Positions 1 through 12,489 of a stretch of DNA of 64,000 nucleotides are shown here, one piece after another (the stretch's first letter is position 1; each line of letters starts with the position of its first letter). A program made the translations under genes and the position numbers. The stretch is from Muraenolepis orangiensis. Its lineage: Eukaryota; Chordata; Actinopteri; Gadiformes; Muraenolepididae. The stretch covers positions 10,844,703 to 10,908,702 of the forward strand of contig CM051013.1 of the NCBI GenBank assembly GCA_027704905.1, written 5' to 3'. Under the pieces are notes generated by a model, which was not told the DNA's origin, made no database searches, and worked only from the letters and a program-made list of their open reading frames with translations.

Positions 1-223
1 CCCATAATGACAAATGATGTGACGTTTCATTACTGAACAATGACCAAAAAAACTCCAATTCCAATTCCAACGCTCCTTTCCTTCCAAAATGCAGGCATGC
101 AGTCATTGCGATGTGACATCATGACAAGAAGCCCTATAAATACAGGCCCATAAAATCTTAGCCCTTCGGCCCATAAAAACACAGTTACTATTTAGATTTC
201 TACCACTTGAAGTTGTATGTCAT

Positions 224-310
224 ACACACACACACACACACACACACACGTGCACACACACACACGCGCACACACACGCGCACACACACACGCACACGCA
301 CACACACACA
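224..310. repeat. (CA)n microsatellite
   Basis: Imperfect CA array broken by CG and TG steps. It lies in gene-free sequence upstream of tmco4. Confidence 0.95.
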
Positions 311-419
311 GAATCCATAACAAAAGTAGGCTTCACTTAAGTGTATGGATGGTGCATATATGTCTCTAGTTGTGTCAATGTAATGTGTAAGTGTATGTAT
401 AATCTGTATATATACTGTG

Positions 420-420
<1 letters not shown>

Positions 421-457
<37 letters not shown>
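421..457. repeat. (AT)n microsatellite
   Basis: Near-pure alternating AT of about 18 units. Confidence 0.95.
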
Positions 458-459
<2 letters not shown>

Positions 460-712
460 CTCCTGAACATACAGACAAGTATATGCAGAAGCCCAGAATA
501 GCTTTGTGTAATCAGCGAGCAGTCAATCATTAACCGTGATACAGTTACCGTGGTAACCGCCCTGTGTAGTATTACAGAGAGAATTTGGGGATTTTATCAC
601 CAGACGGAGAGTGATTGATGTGAAGGTAGGTTTTGATGCTAACACACCAGACTTCGTGTGAGGTAATCGTATCAGGAAAAAAATTACTCACTATCAATCA
701 CTACTGTTCTTA

Positions 713-738
713 ACACACACACACACGAGTATGCACGT

Positions 739-817
<79 letters not shown>

Positions 818-818
818 T
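713..818. repeat. (CA)n microsatellite
   Basis: Long CA array with a short internal GAGTATGCACGTGT interruption. Open frames over it are low-complexity artefacts. Confidence 0.95.
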
Positions 819-1071
819 ACCCTGAACATTACAATTGATTCTCTTTAGAAGTAAAGGTGTTCTACAGAACATGGATTCCATTTAAATACATTTCTGATTT
901 TGGATCTTTTCCGCCGCTTTAATCACCAGAGAAAGCTCCATTTAAGGGCAACTTACAGCTGCGTTATTACCTAATTGGGTAAAGTAGTAGTACTTCATAG
1001 GTAGGTACTGGTATTTAGTAGGTAGAACAGTTTAAACTAAGAGGTAGGGTTAGGAGGGAGATTACAGAGTC

Positions 1072-1137
1072 ATCGTATTATCATTATCGCATTATCATTA
1101 TCATTATCATTATAGCATTATCATTATCATTATCGTA
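1072..1137. repeat. (TTATCA)n simple repeat
   Basis: About ten degenerate copies of the hexamer ATTATC/CATTAT. No gene signal is seen nearby. Confidence 0.85.
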
Positions 1138-1305
1138 TGTAAATAACGGTGTTTATGAACAGCTAGGAGACTGGGATGAGCTGGGAGTAAACAGGAAACC
1201 TCGTCAAGACCAACGCACACAGAGCTCACTGGAGATTCCTCGACGACAAGGCCAGCTCATTATTTTGATAAAGTGCTCAGGTCGTACTAACATAGGCCTA
1301 CCCCT

Positions 1306-1640
<335 letters not shown>

Positions 1641-1888
1641 ATCAAGTCCTGTTGGGTTAACACTAGAGAAGTGTTTTGCATATTTCTGATAGAGGCTGCA
1701 CCCCAGATACAAACCAATGCATCTTTAGTCATCAAAGTCATGATAGGAACATGTGTGTCTAGTCATGTGGGCTTGTGATAAAAAAAATATTGTTCATGAC
1801 TTGCAGCATGGAGTAAAGCAGTGATTGATGCAAATCATATTCACAAACACAAACTACACTTGATACGCGACCCACGTGGTAATCCGTT

Positions 1889-2843
1889 TGTGGAGCGTGT
1901 GTGGTTGGCGGCTGGTTTAAGCAGCCTCACCTGGCCTGAGTTGGACTGATTGGCTGATGAGGCTGCCCAGCTGTGGGTCGTTGTTAATCACTGCTCACAG
2001 GTTAAAACAGCCACCGACACGCACTCGGGGAGAGAGAGCTCTAGGTCGATGAATGTGGTCCTTGGAACAGGTTTCCCAGCTGAAGAATGTGTTTAAGTGG
2101 TCCCCCACGCCGTGGGTCTTTTTTGGGGTTGCTGGGCTAGATGCCGTGTTCCAGGCAAAAGAGCTTATATCTGATGTCAAGGTTTTGGTGAATGACGGCC
2201 TATGTGGTTGGTGGCAGTGTTGTCTGCTACACTGGCGCCTGAACAGGGACCTCGCCAACCAGGACAAGGCACAGCCACCTCCCAGCACCAACCCTTTCCC
2301 CAGGTAGGAGGTGGGGGGAGATGCCTCGTCGCCCTGGTGGAGGGTAGCATACCGGGGGCTGTTGGCGGGCCCTTGAAGGAGCTACCAGCATGGCCTAGCT
2401 GTCCAGTCTCTCAGCCCATCTAAACAACCCAGCAATGGCCAGTCCAGAGGGAACCACTGCCAGTAAAGACTGCAGCCCTGGCCTCCGGTCTCCGGGAAGG
2501 AGAGGAAGGATGGGTTGGCAGGTCACCCTGGTGTGGTGTAAGGACAATGGGGTTGGGGGTGGTTTTTTTTTTGTTTAAACCGTGTAGAGTCCGGTTCAGG
2601 TGTATTTTTGTTTGGGGTATGTAGAGTGTGTGCTTGGTGGCTGGTTTAAGCTGAGGGTCATTGTTAATCAAGGCTCACTGGTTAAAACCGCCACCACCAC
2701 ACACTATGGAGAGAGCTCTAGCGTGTGCATCTGCTTTGTTCACAACTATTCAAACTCTTGCAATAAACCAGATTCCTCATCAACCTGTGTCCTTGTCGTC
2801 AGGAGGTGCCAGTTTAATGGCTGGTGGCTGTGTTGTCCCTACA
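1889..2843 (+). mobile_element. Small LTR-bounded non-autonomous retroelement (TRIM-like)
   Basis: Two diverged direct repeats, 1889-2231 and 2620-2843, share blocks such as GGCTGGTTTAAG, GTTAATCA, GCTCAC.GGTTAAAAC and GAGAGAGCTCTAG. Both start with TGT and end with TACA. One base after the first repeat, 2233-2250 reads TGGCGCCTGAACAGGGAC, which fits a primer-binding site for tRNA-Lys. The 3' copy carries AATAAA near 2762. Flanking pentamers CCGTT (1884-1888) and CTGTT (2844-2848) may be a diverged target duplication. The roughly 390-bp interior has no gag or pol. No convincing polypurine tract is seen. The 5' repeat is about 120 bp longer than the 3' one, so one has gained or lost sequence. 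Confidence 0.6.
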
Positions 2844-2946
2844 CTGTTGCTGAAGGCTTCATCAAGTGGAATGTCATAAACATGTAACACAGGTAACCTA
2901 TGCGTTACCAGTGGGCGGTTGGCAGTGATTTGGGCACAGCAGACAG

Positions 2947-3110
2947 AACTTTCTTTATTGATCCGGGGAAAACATTATTTTGCAGTTGCTCTGTTCAAGA
3001 TAATAAATAGAAGACATTTTAGTAAAACAAGTACACAAGACTAAATACAAATTTGTGTAATTAAATAAAATGTGCATATATACATAACTATAGTGGCTCA
3101 ATGCTGAAAT
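2947..3110. repeat. Dispersed repeat fragment
   Basis: The phrase CTTTATTGATCCGGGGAAAA followed by GCAGTTGCTC and an AT-rich, AAATAAA-containing tail resembles a common teleost interspersed repeat. The family is not named with certainty. Confidence 0.35.
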
Positions 3111-3586
3111 ATTTTACATTGTCAACAAGTAGAGTTGCAACCAAGGGTGTCAAATTGTATTATTCCAACATCGAGTCCAATAAATAGCATGTGTTGATGT
3201 TCTCTGCATTACGATATCAGGCGGAAGATAAAGAATGCAACACTCCCGCCTTCTGGCTAATGGTGGTACTGGCGCTCAGGTAGTCTTTTTATTTAAATGA
3301 AATACACTACATTTCTTGACTTGAAATGCGGCTGTAGCTGTGAATATTCATGTATTATTTCATATTTGTTATTTAATAAATACTATTAATGATTCTTATC
3401 GGTAAGTAAAACGTTACGGGCGTCCAGTATATTTTTCGTGAACGTTTCAGTCTTGAACGCAGCTCCTTTCCCAGTCAACAACGGGTACGTGGACCTCGCG
3501 TCACGAACGAGATACAAACAAAGTCCAACTAAGTTACAAATGTCAGCCTTCTCACACTTTTGAAGAAAAATACTTCTTGCACAGAC

Positions 3587-6500
3587 ATGGAGACGGAACA
3601 CGAGACGAGGGAAGATGCACGCTTTACTCCAGGTACCTTGACGGCTGTGTGTGTGTGACGGTGTTGTCCACCGGACATGAAGAACTCTAAACATTACTAC
3701 TACCCGTTACTCGTCCATGTCATGTGGCATGTTAGCCAGCACAGAGACATAGTATAGAGACACATCGAGTTAACTTTTAACATAACGTCCTGTGTGTTTG
3801 TGGACGCCTAGGACGTTTACATGCAAACAAAGTTCAGCGTTATGGTCTGATTGTTTTTAAATTTTTTAATGTTGCTTGGTCGTAATGACAGATCCCGGGG
3901 GTCAGAGCCCGCTGCTGGTGTGCGGCAGCCGGCTGCTGTCGGAGCCGGGTCGCTTCGCCCTGGCCGGCCTGTGTGGAGTGTCCCTGGGCCGACTGTTCCA
4001 CGGCCCCGGGAACCGGTGAGGACAGGAAGACACTCTTGGACTTCATGTCTGCAAGAGGGGGTCCTTTGCGTCTATATTTATAAACATACACGTTGTATAC
4101 ACATATCTGTATTAGAAATGGAGTATTGGAAAAGTAAGGCACAATATCTCTCGCTCTCTGCCTCTCAGCCTCTTTGCTCCTCTCTCGTTCTCTCTCTCTG
4201 CCTCTCAGCCTCTTGCTCCTCTCTCGTCTCTCTCTCTGCCTCTTTGCCTCTCTCTCTCTCTCTCTGTGTATTTTACAATTGTAAACAACTTAATACACAT
4301 ATACTTAGTTAAACACTAAGTCAAGTCACTCTAACCCTAACTACACTGTGTAGTTACATGAAGTTCCATTCTGTTTACTACATGCCGTTATATTGTAATC
4401 TCAAGTTTGTAACCAAAATATTGTACTCTTAAGCTAAATTGCTAATAATGTAGTGCATCATGTTTCTTCCAGGGAGTTCCAGGAGCAGTGCCTGGAGGGT
4501 CTGGTTCGCTGGCTGGGCTTGGATGAGTCTGTGATGCCCGTGATGACTGCCTTCCTGTCGGGCCTGGGCTTCGAGGGCTCAGACACCTTCCTGTCCATCC
4601 TCCTGGCCGAGCCACTGCTTGCTGCCGGAGCTACCCCCGTCATACAGGTGCTGATTGTCTGGTGGTCTGCCTCTCCAGCCGCAGACGGACCCTGCTTGCC
4701 TTTATTTTCTTTTCTTCTTTTTATGTAACCGTGACCTATGACTCATATAGAAAAATACATTTAACATGCAATCGTACAGACCTTCCTTAATAGATACCCA
4801 GTGAATGTAGTCCTGTATAGCTATTGAGTCTGTATCTGTGATTCAAGGGGCTTTATGAATATGCTTGAATAGAGCACGGCTCTATTATCTCTGGAGCTAT
4901 AATGTTGAATAGAGCCTGTCTGTGTCCGTGCTGGAGGTTCTGTGTGAAAGGTAACCAGCCTTCTCTTCATTTCAGGACCTGGTGTCTTTCTCTGTCAAGG
5001 ACGGTAAGCTTCACTCTCTACTGAAATAAAAATCGTTAACCTTTTTTTTAGAAAATGTCATCCCCAACACCTCCACACACATGTCATTCCCAACACATAC
5101 ACGTATGTCATCCCCAACACATACACGTATGTCATCCCCAACACGCGTCATCCCCAACACTCCCACACACATGTCACCCCCAACACACATGTCATCTTCC
5201 AACATGTATGTCATCCCCCAACACATTGTCACCCCCCCTAACACTTGTGTGGTGTTTGTGTGTTCTCAGGGCAGTATGACGCCCGCTCCAGGGTTCTGAT
5301 CCGGCATGTCTCCTGCCTGCTCCGGGTTCCTCCCCGGCGACTGGAGGAGTTTGAGGAGACGCTGGGGGAGACGCTGAGAGAGGGAGGAGAGGAGACGGAG
5401 TAAGAGCTATGGGGATGGGTGGGGTGGAGAGATGCATTTATGGCTGACTGGATGGATGCATAAGGGCAGGATGGCTGAACGGCTGGGTAGAGCTGGATGG
5501 ATGGATAATTGCGACTGATTGATGAGTGAGCGGAAGGATGGGTGGACAGGGACATGATGGGTAGATGGTTGGATGGAGAGATGGATTTATGGATGGATGT
5601 GACTGATGGATGAATGGGTAACTGGGTGGAGGTGGATGGGTGACTTGGGTGAATGTGCATGATGGATGGGGGGAGGTTGGATGAGTAGATGGATGACTAG
5701 AAGGATGCATGAGATGGTGGTGTGAGATGTGAAAGGCTGGTGGAGTATCTCCATTGACAAAAATCACAGTATTTGTAGTATCCATGGCATTGATTAAGCT
5801 CCAATATACAATAGCTGGAGAAACAGTGGTTAGTCATGTGGATGAGATGAGCAAGTGGACCTCTCCAGCTCCTCTCACACTAAAACTCATCGGATCAGCA
5901 ATGTGGACCACAGCTTTCTTTAGCAACCAAAACCTAATTTAAGGTTTGTCACAGTTTTGTGATAAGAAACATCCCAGTCTAGACTTATATTAGCTGTCCC
6001 AGTATTGCCCAGATCTGCCCCTGATTAACCGGGAACATGTGGTACAGCGAGGGAGAGGAGAAGTGGTTGTTTGTCTTTATCTTCCATTGATTCTCACACA
6101 ATGTGTGTCTCCTTGTGTTGCTGCCTAAATGTGGGACACTCTTCAATGGTAAGTTGTATGTTTATCTGGCTAAAAATGTTCCTGCTTGTCCTCTCACAGC
6201 CCCACAGCTCACAATGGCGTCTTTGGGTGCACATTTTGTTCTTTAGGTTTCATTTGTATTCGATTGTTTGTTCGTATCAAACCCCTGAACAACGGGGAAG
6301 GTTAGGATCTCTTTCAAACCGTGCCTGCGGCTGGCTTCCATCGGCCTTCCGCAAGTACGACTGAAGGCTGTTTCCGAGCGCATGCGGGGAACGTGCTCTG
6401 GAAGGTTCAAGCAGCTCTATTTGTTTGTGATTCTCTTCTTCTTTTTTTTTTTTTTTTGCAATGTTATGCCTCGGCTCTAAATAGCCCCGTGTGGCCCTGT

Positions 6501-9500
6501 GACTTCCTACTCTCAGATGCTCCATCTCTCTCTGCATGCATTTAGAGAGGAGTCATCGCGCCGCAAGAGGAAGGAGAGAGGACGCAGGCTGCGGCGCTAC
6601 CTCCTGATTGGCCTGGCCACCGTGGGTGGAGGCACCGTGATTGGTCAGTGGCGTTCGCCGATTTCACATATTCAAATGTGACACTGACACTGATCCCACT
6701 GATTTGACATATTGTCATACAGCGACCTCGTGTTGGTATATGTCACATCCTGTACACATTTTCTAATCCTAACACCATTTCTATTTTTTGGCGTTTTTTG
6801 ATTTAACCAACCACAAGACAAATATGGGCACCAACATTATTTTTCACCTCTATGAATATGAATATTTGTGACTCACTCTCTGCATGTAGACGGATAGTGA
6901 GTCACAAAACGGTGGTACTGTGAACAAATATTAAGCAGTTTAGGGGTCTGGTGCCTTGCTCAAGGGCACCTCGGCAGTGCCCAGGAGGCAAACTGGCACC
7001 TTTTTCCAAGCACCAGTTCTCACTCAGTACTTGGTTAGTTTTTTCCGGGAGCTTAAAGCCGGCAACCCTCCGGTTCCTAAGCCAAGTCCCAACAAACTGA
7101 GCTACTGCCGCCACCCAAATCAACACATCTACTCTGCATAGAATGTTCAAATATGTTTTTTCTTTAATAAACTTGTTTGGTCTTTTGTGTCTTAATGGAC
7201 AGGATGGGGAGGTTGGAATAGAGAGGGGATGACATGTAGCATAGCAGCAGCACAGCTCAGACCTCCACCCTGGGTACCCACAAGGCATATTGCCAGTTTT
7301 GTTTTAATAGTTTTTTTACTGTGGACTTTAAAACACTGGTTTGCTGTACAAAGTTGCAGTACAAATAAAGTGTATTATTAGCTGCAGGGACTTTCCCCAG
7401 GAACTAGGAACCTTTGAGAGGAACTAAAGAAGAGTCCCTCTAAAGGAACTAATTAGCGGACTAATTAGTGGACTAATAAGCAGACTAATTAGCCTGCTCT
7501 TTGAAATGCATTCAACGACGGGCTGAAGCAGCCTTCTAGTCCTCATCTCTGTCCGCTGTTCCCTGGCAGGTGTGACGGGCGGGCTGGCGGCGCCCCTAGT
7601 GGCGGTCGGAGCCAGCGCGGTTCTGGGCGCCGGAGGGGCCGCAGCGCTGGGCTCGGCCACCGGGATCGTCATCATGGGCTCCCTGTTTGGGGCCGCTGGG
7701 GCGGGACTGACCGGTAAGTCTGGTGCTTGGGACTGACCGGTAAGTCTGGTGCTTGGGACTGACCGGTATGCTGCTGTCACTGTAGTCGGGATGACCTGGA
7801 TGTTGTGGATGTGCATATGGTTTGGTGGTGATGGCATAGGTGTTTGAGATGACATACAGTACGTGTTGGGGAATGACTGCTGGCGGAGCAGGTCTACTGG
7901 AGAACTGGGGGGGGGGGGGGTGGGTTGCTGATTTTGATGCCCAGCTTCTCCTGACCAAAGTAGTATGGAAGGGGTTGCTTTGTGTTAACTGCTCCTGGAC
8001 CAGCTGGTGGTTGTCCTCCAGGGTTGATTGCGGTGGGTGAGTGTGAGGGTGAATGCGTGGGTGACTGGGAGAGTGACTGAGCCATTACCTGTAAACTCGT
8101 GTCTCGAGTGCCAGTGGTTTAAGGAAAGCACTTTATGAACGCATGCCCATTTACCAAAGTTTGAGTTTGTTGTGTCAATTGTGACGATGTCCCTGAAGCT
8201 CTTCTCTACTCTCTCCGTCTCTCGCTCTCTCACTTTCACTGGCGCTCTCTCTCTCACTTTCACTGGCGATCTCTCTCTCACTTTCACCGGCTCTCGCTCC
8301 TCTCGCTTTCTCTCTCTCTCTCTCTCTCTCATTTTTTTTCCCTCCACAATTGAGCGTAATCATCACCACCTTGTCTGCAGGCTATAAGATGAACAAGTGC
8401 ATCGGGGCGATCGAGGAGTTTGAGTTCCTACCGCTCAGTTCAGGGAAACACCTCCACTTGACCATAGCAGTAACTGGCTGGCTCTGCGGCGGAAAGTACA
8501 GTAAGTCAGCCTCTACATACTAGTCGAGTGAGTTGGCCTCTCCCTTACAAGCTGTGTGAGAACACAGGAGGTCACTAGACTTTCCATGAAGCTGCCGTAG
8601 GTATAACATTTAAGAGAGTGCAGAAAAGAGCAGCACGATTTTGAAACTAAACAACCGAACATCCCCTCCCGCTCTGCTCCCACCGTACCTTTCTCCGCCA
8701 TTGAGTGTGTGTTTCATTCATGCACCCACCTGTGATTGACAGGCAAGATGGATTCCAAACAAGGAACCAATCAGGGAAGAGATGCCCTCATTGGTCAGAA
8801 ATTAGCTGGCAGTAGTCTACATTTGCTCATACCGACGCAGAAAACGGATATTCTCACAGTGCATTTCATTTACCAATAGCTGACGTTTAGCTATGGCATT
8901 TCTAACAAATTACCCTCAAATAGCTCTTAAATTGTACCTTTTTAATTGTGTGTATTTAGACCCATGGCATACAGCACCTACATACATACCTGGATAAACA
9001 AAACATCTACATACCACTTCAATTTGTGTTCAATTCGTCCTCTGTGATCGGTCCTAGTATACCTCTGCTGTGGTCCAGCAAAACAAACCACTTTCACACA
9101 TGGGTTACTGCGGCTGTTGACAGAGTAGCACAGGACCCCTCTTTGCCACAAACCGCTTCAGCCACAAGTGGAGCTCCGTCCATTCGCCACACTGACAAAT
9201 GGACACCCCCCCATCCCATCCCATCCCATCCCATCCCTTACCTCCTCTCCCCCCCCCTCCATCTCCATCCCTTACCTCCTCTCCCCCCCACCCTCCATCC
9301 CATCCCTTACCTCCTCTCCCCCCCCCCCTCCATCTCCTTCCCTTACCTCCTCTCCCCCCCCACCCCCCACCCTCCATCTCCTTCCCTTACCTCCTCTCCC
9401 CCCCACCCTCCATCTCCTTCCCCATCACATCCTCACGCAACTCGCCTTCACCACCATTTCGATGCTTTTTTATTTATATTTACATTTGTTGCTTTAGCTC

Positions 9501-12454
9501 TTGTGTTTTGTACTATTGCCGCTGTACAGTGTCTTGTTTGCATGTCTTTAAAAAAAATAATTGTCTTCCCCACTGAACCACCAACACCTCCTCCTCCTCC
9601 AGGTTCCTTCCAGGCTCCGTGGAGCAGCCTGGGGGAGTGTGGGGAGCAGTACTGCCTGGTGTGGGAGTCACGCTTCCTCAGAGACCTGGGCTCCGCCATG
9701 GCCTCGCTGCTGGACGGCCTGGTCGGCATGGTGGCCCAGGAGGCCCTCAAGTACACCATCCTGTCTGGTAGGCCGGAGACCCGGGGCTACGTCACACAAC
9801 ATGGGGCCAGTGGCTAGGGTGTCTCGCTTCTGGATTCAAACTGGGGGGGATCATACTTTCCTGTAAAATGTATGAGAGAACGACACTTTTTACTTGCATG
9901 TGATGAAATCAAAATCTCCCGGGAACCCTTCATTATTGCAAACCGATAAAGGGAGGATTGCCTCTGTCGTTGTTGTTTGATGTGCTTATTATGTAACATC
10001 TAGGGAGCCAACTCACTGTACTTTTGTGCACTGGTTCAGCTCTTGGAGGCTTGTTAGGGAGGAAATGCACTTGTGATTTCCGGTGTCGAGTAGTTGTCTT
10101 GCCTACCTATGTTGACTGCACTTATTTTAAGTCGCTTTGGACAAAAACGTCTAACGTCTGCTAAATGACTGTCATGCAATGTCCTTTTCCTGATACGAAG
10201 CCCGAGGTCAAACCCCCAAATTTCTGCACTCTTACCAATGCTACAAGGCCCGGGTCTCACTCGTTAATCTCGTCACCTGGGCAGGTATCATGACGGCGCT
10301 GACCTGGCCCGCCTCGCTGCTGGCGGCCGCCAGCGTCATCGACCACCCGTGGTGCGTGTGTCTGAGCCGCTCGGCCGAGGTGGGGAAGCACCTGGCTCAG
10401 GTGCTGAGGAGCAGACCGCAGGTAGACTTGAGCTATTCAGATTCAGATTTGGTTTATTGGTCACATGTATAAGGTACAGTGTACAGTGCATTGTTATCAC
10501 CAGCTCCAAAGATGTGCGCCATTTACAGAATTTACAACAATTACAAAAAATGTTAGATGTAAAGAATTTTTTATTTTAATTGTAAGAAATGTACACAGAC
10601 AATACACAGAATACACATGATCTTGTAGGGCTGGTGGGTTAAGGGGGGGGGTACGGGGTAGACTATTGGGGACACAATAAGTTATTAATTAAAGAGAATA
10701 AGACATGAACACGGCAAACACAGGGAAAATACATGTGTACTGCTGTCACCCCCTCAGACGCACCTGTACTGCCTTTACCTGGAGACCCCTGCATGCATTG
10801 TATGGCCATGTGTAGGCCTTGTTTACTGTATATAGCCAGGTTACAGGTACAGCCCTAGTAGTGAAGCAAGTAGCAACTGAAACGGTGTTGCTTGTGCTCA
10901 CACTAGCTACCATAGCAAACCAGCTAGTATAAGCACGGGCAAAATAGTTTCACCTGAGACCAATCTTGAAATGTTGTTATTGTTGTTGACATAGCTCAGA
11001 TTTATTTGCTCAGAACTTTAGTGGTTTTGCAAATCGGCTGAAACTCAAGGGCGGATGGGGGGGGGGGGGGGGTTTAATTTAGCACACTTGGTAAAGCTCT
11101 CCTTGTGTATTTAAAGGGAAAGCGTCCCGTCAGTCTGATTGGCTTCAGTCTAGGAGCCAGAGTCATCTACTACTGTCTGCAGGAACTGGCCAATGATAAA
11201 GGTACGACCAACGCATGTTTCTGCTGCCGGGACCGCCGGCGTCTTATTTGTGAATGCAACTAATCCTTTTTTTGTTAGTCGATTATTCGGATGATCGTTA
11301 TGGCAATTGTCGTCTCTAAAGCATTCAGTCCCTAACATCTAACGGTTTTAATTCCTAAAATTACGAAATGCATTCTCTTTAGGGCTGCAACTAATGTTCA
11401 ACTTGAACATAGCGTGTATATGGACCTTTGTAAATATGTTTATATTCATTTATTGTTCTCATAAATTGTCAAGCAGCCCTTTAACGTATCGGGTTAAACT
11501 TATTCCAGGTCTGAATGCGGTACTCATCTCTCTAACACTTCACGTAACACCTAACCAATTCATCACACCTTATGCACAATAACGACGGCCACAAGATTGT
11601 AATAAATTTACGTTTATTGAAATGTATTCGCTTATATGCTTCATTGGTAATACATAAGAACTCAATGGGGTCAATTTCATTCACAATGCAAGGACGTCCC
11701 TGTTTATATTGGGACGTTTTTTTCAAATGCGAATTTGGATATGGTTTGGATGGTTTAATGTATCGGTAATATATGAATTGTCTATATTATTACTATTGTA
11801 TTATTGTAATAATTAATAGTTTAACGATTTGCCTTTTATTTTTTAATTATGTTAAATAGACTGGACTAGGAGGAGCCAGCCTATGAATAGGGGCTCACTC
11901 AAGCCCGTCTGTGTGTACAGGACCCTATATCACTGTGTACAGGACCCTATATCACTGTGTACAGGACCCTATATCACTGTGTACAGGACCCTATATCACG
12001 GTGTACAGGACCCTATATCACGGTGTACAGGACCCTATATCACTGTGTACAGGACCCTATATCACTGTGTACAGGACCCTATATCACTGTGTACAGGACC
12101 CTATATCACTGTGTACAGGACCCAGAGGGGTTCAGCCAACCACAGGGACTTATTTTGTTTGTTTGTTCAGTTTTATTTCCTTTTTGACACATTTTAATAA
12201 AATGGCAGAAGCCATTTTCTACCAATCCTGCCTCCCTGCTCAGTTAACACCTAAGTCGCAAGACCATCTGTCACAATATTCAGTTAATAGTAGGATTTAA
12301 TAAGATTTTAGTATTCTTCTCAGTAGCCATTTCCCATAATTAAATATCGTAGAAAGCACTTTAAATAATAAAAAAGACCTCACTAACCTTTTTTTTCAGC
12401 TTCCTATGGCTCCACTCTGCTACGTGACTCAATGTAAATGTAGTAGACTTACAT

Positions 12455-12489
<35 letters not shown>

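Noticed and set aside
2233..2250. Evidence of an intact endogenous retrovirus
   Set aside because: Only a primer-binding-site-like 18-mer and LTR-like repeats are present. The interior is under 400 bp and codes for nothing.
3840..4312. 153-aa forward frame across tmco4 exon 2
   Set aside because: It is in a different frame from the spliced tmco4 product and runs into CT-rich intron. Exon 2 is limited to 3892-4015.
9026..9817. 263-aa forward frame
   Set aside because: It is minisatellite-derived proline runs that happen to read into real tmco4 exon 9 (9603-9767). Only the exon is supported.
11911..12123. Possible CRISPR-like array of 22-bp repeats
   Set aside because: The units are head-to-tail with no unique spacers, in a vertebrate intron. 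It is a minisatellite.
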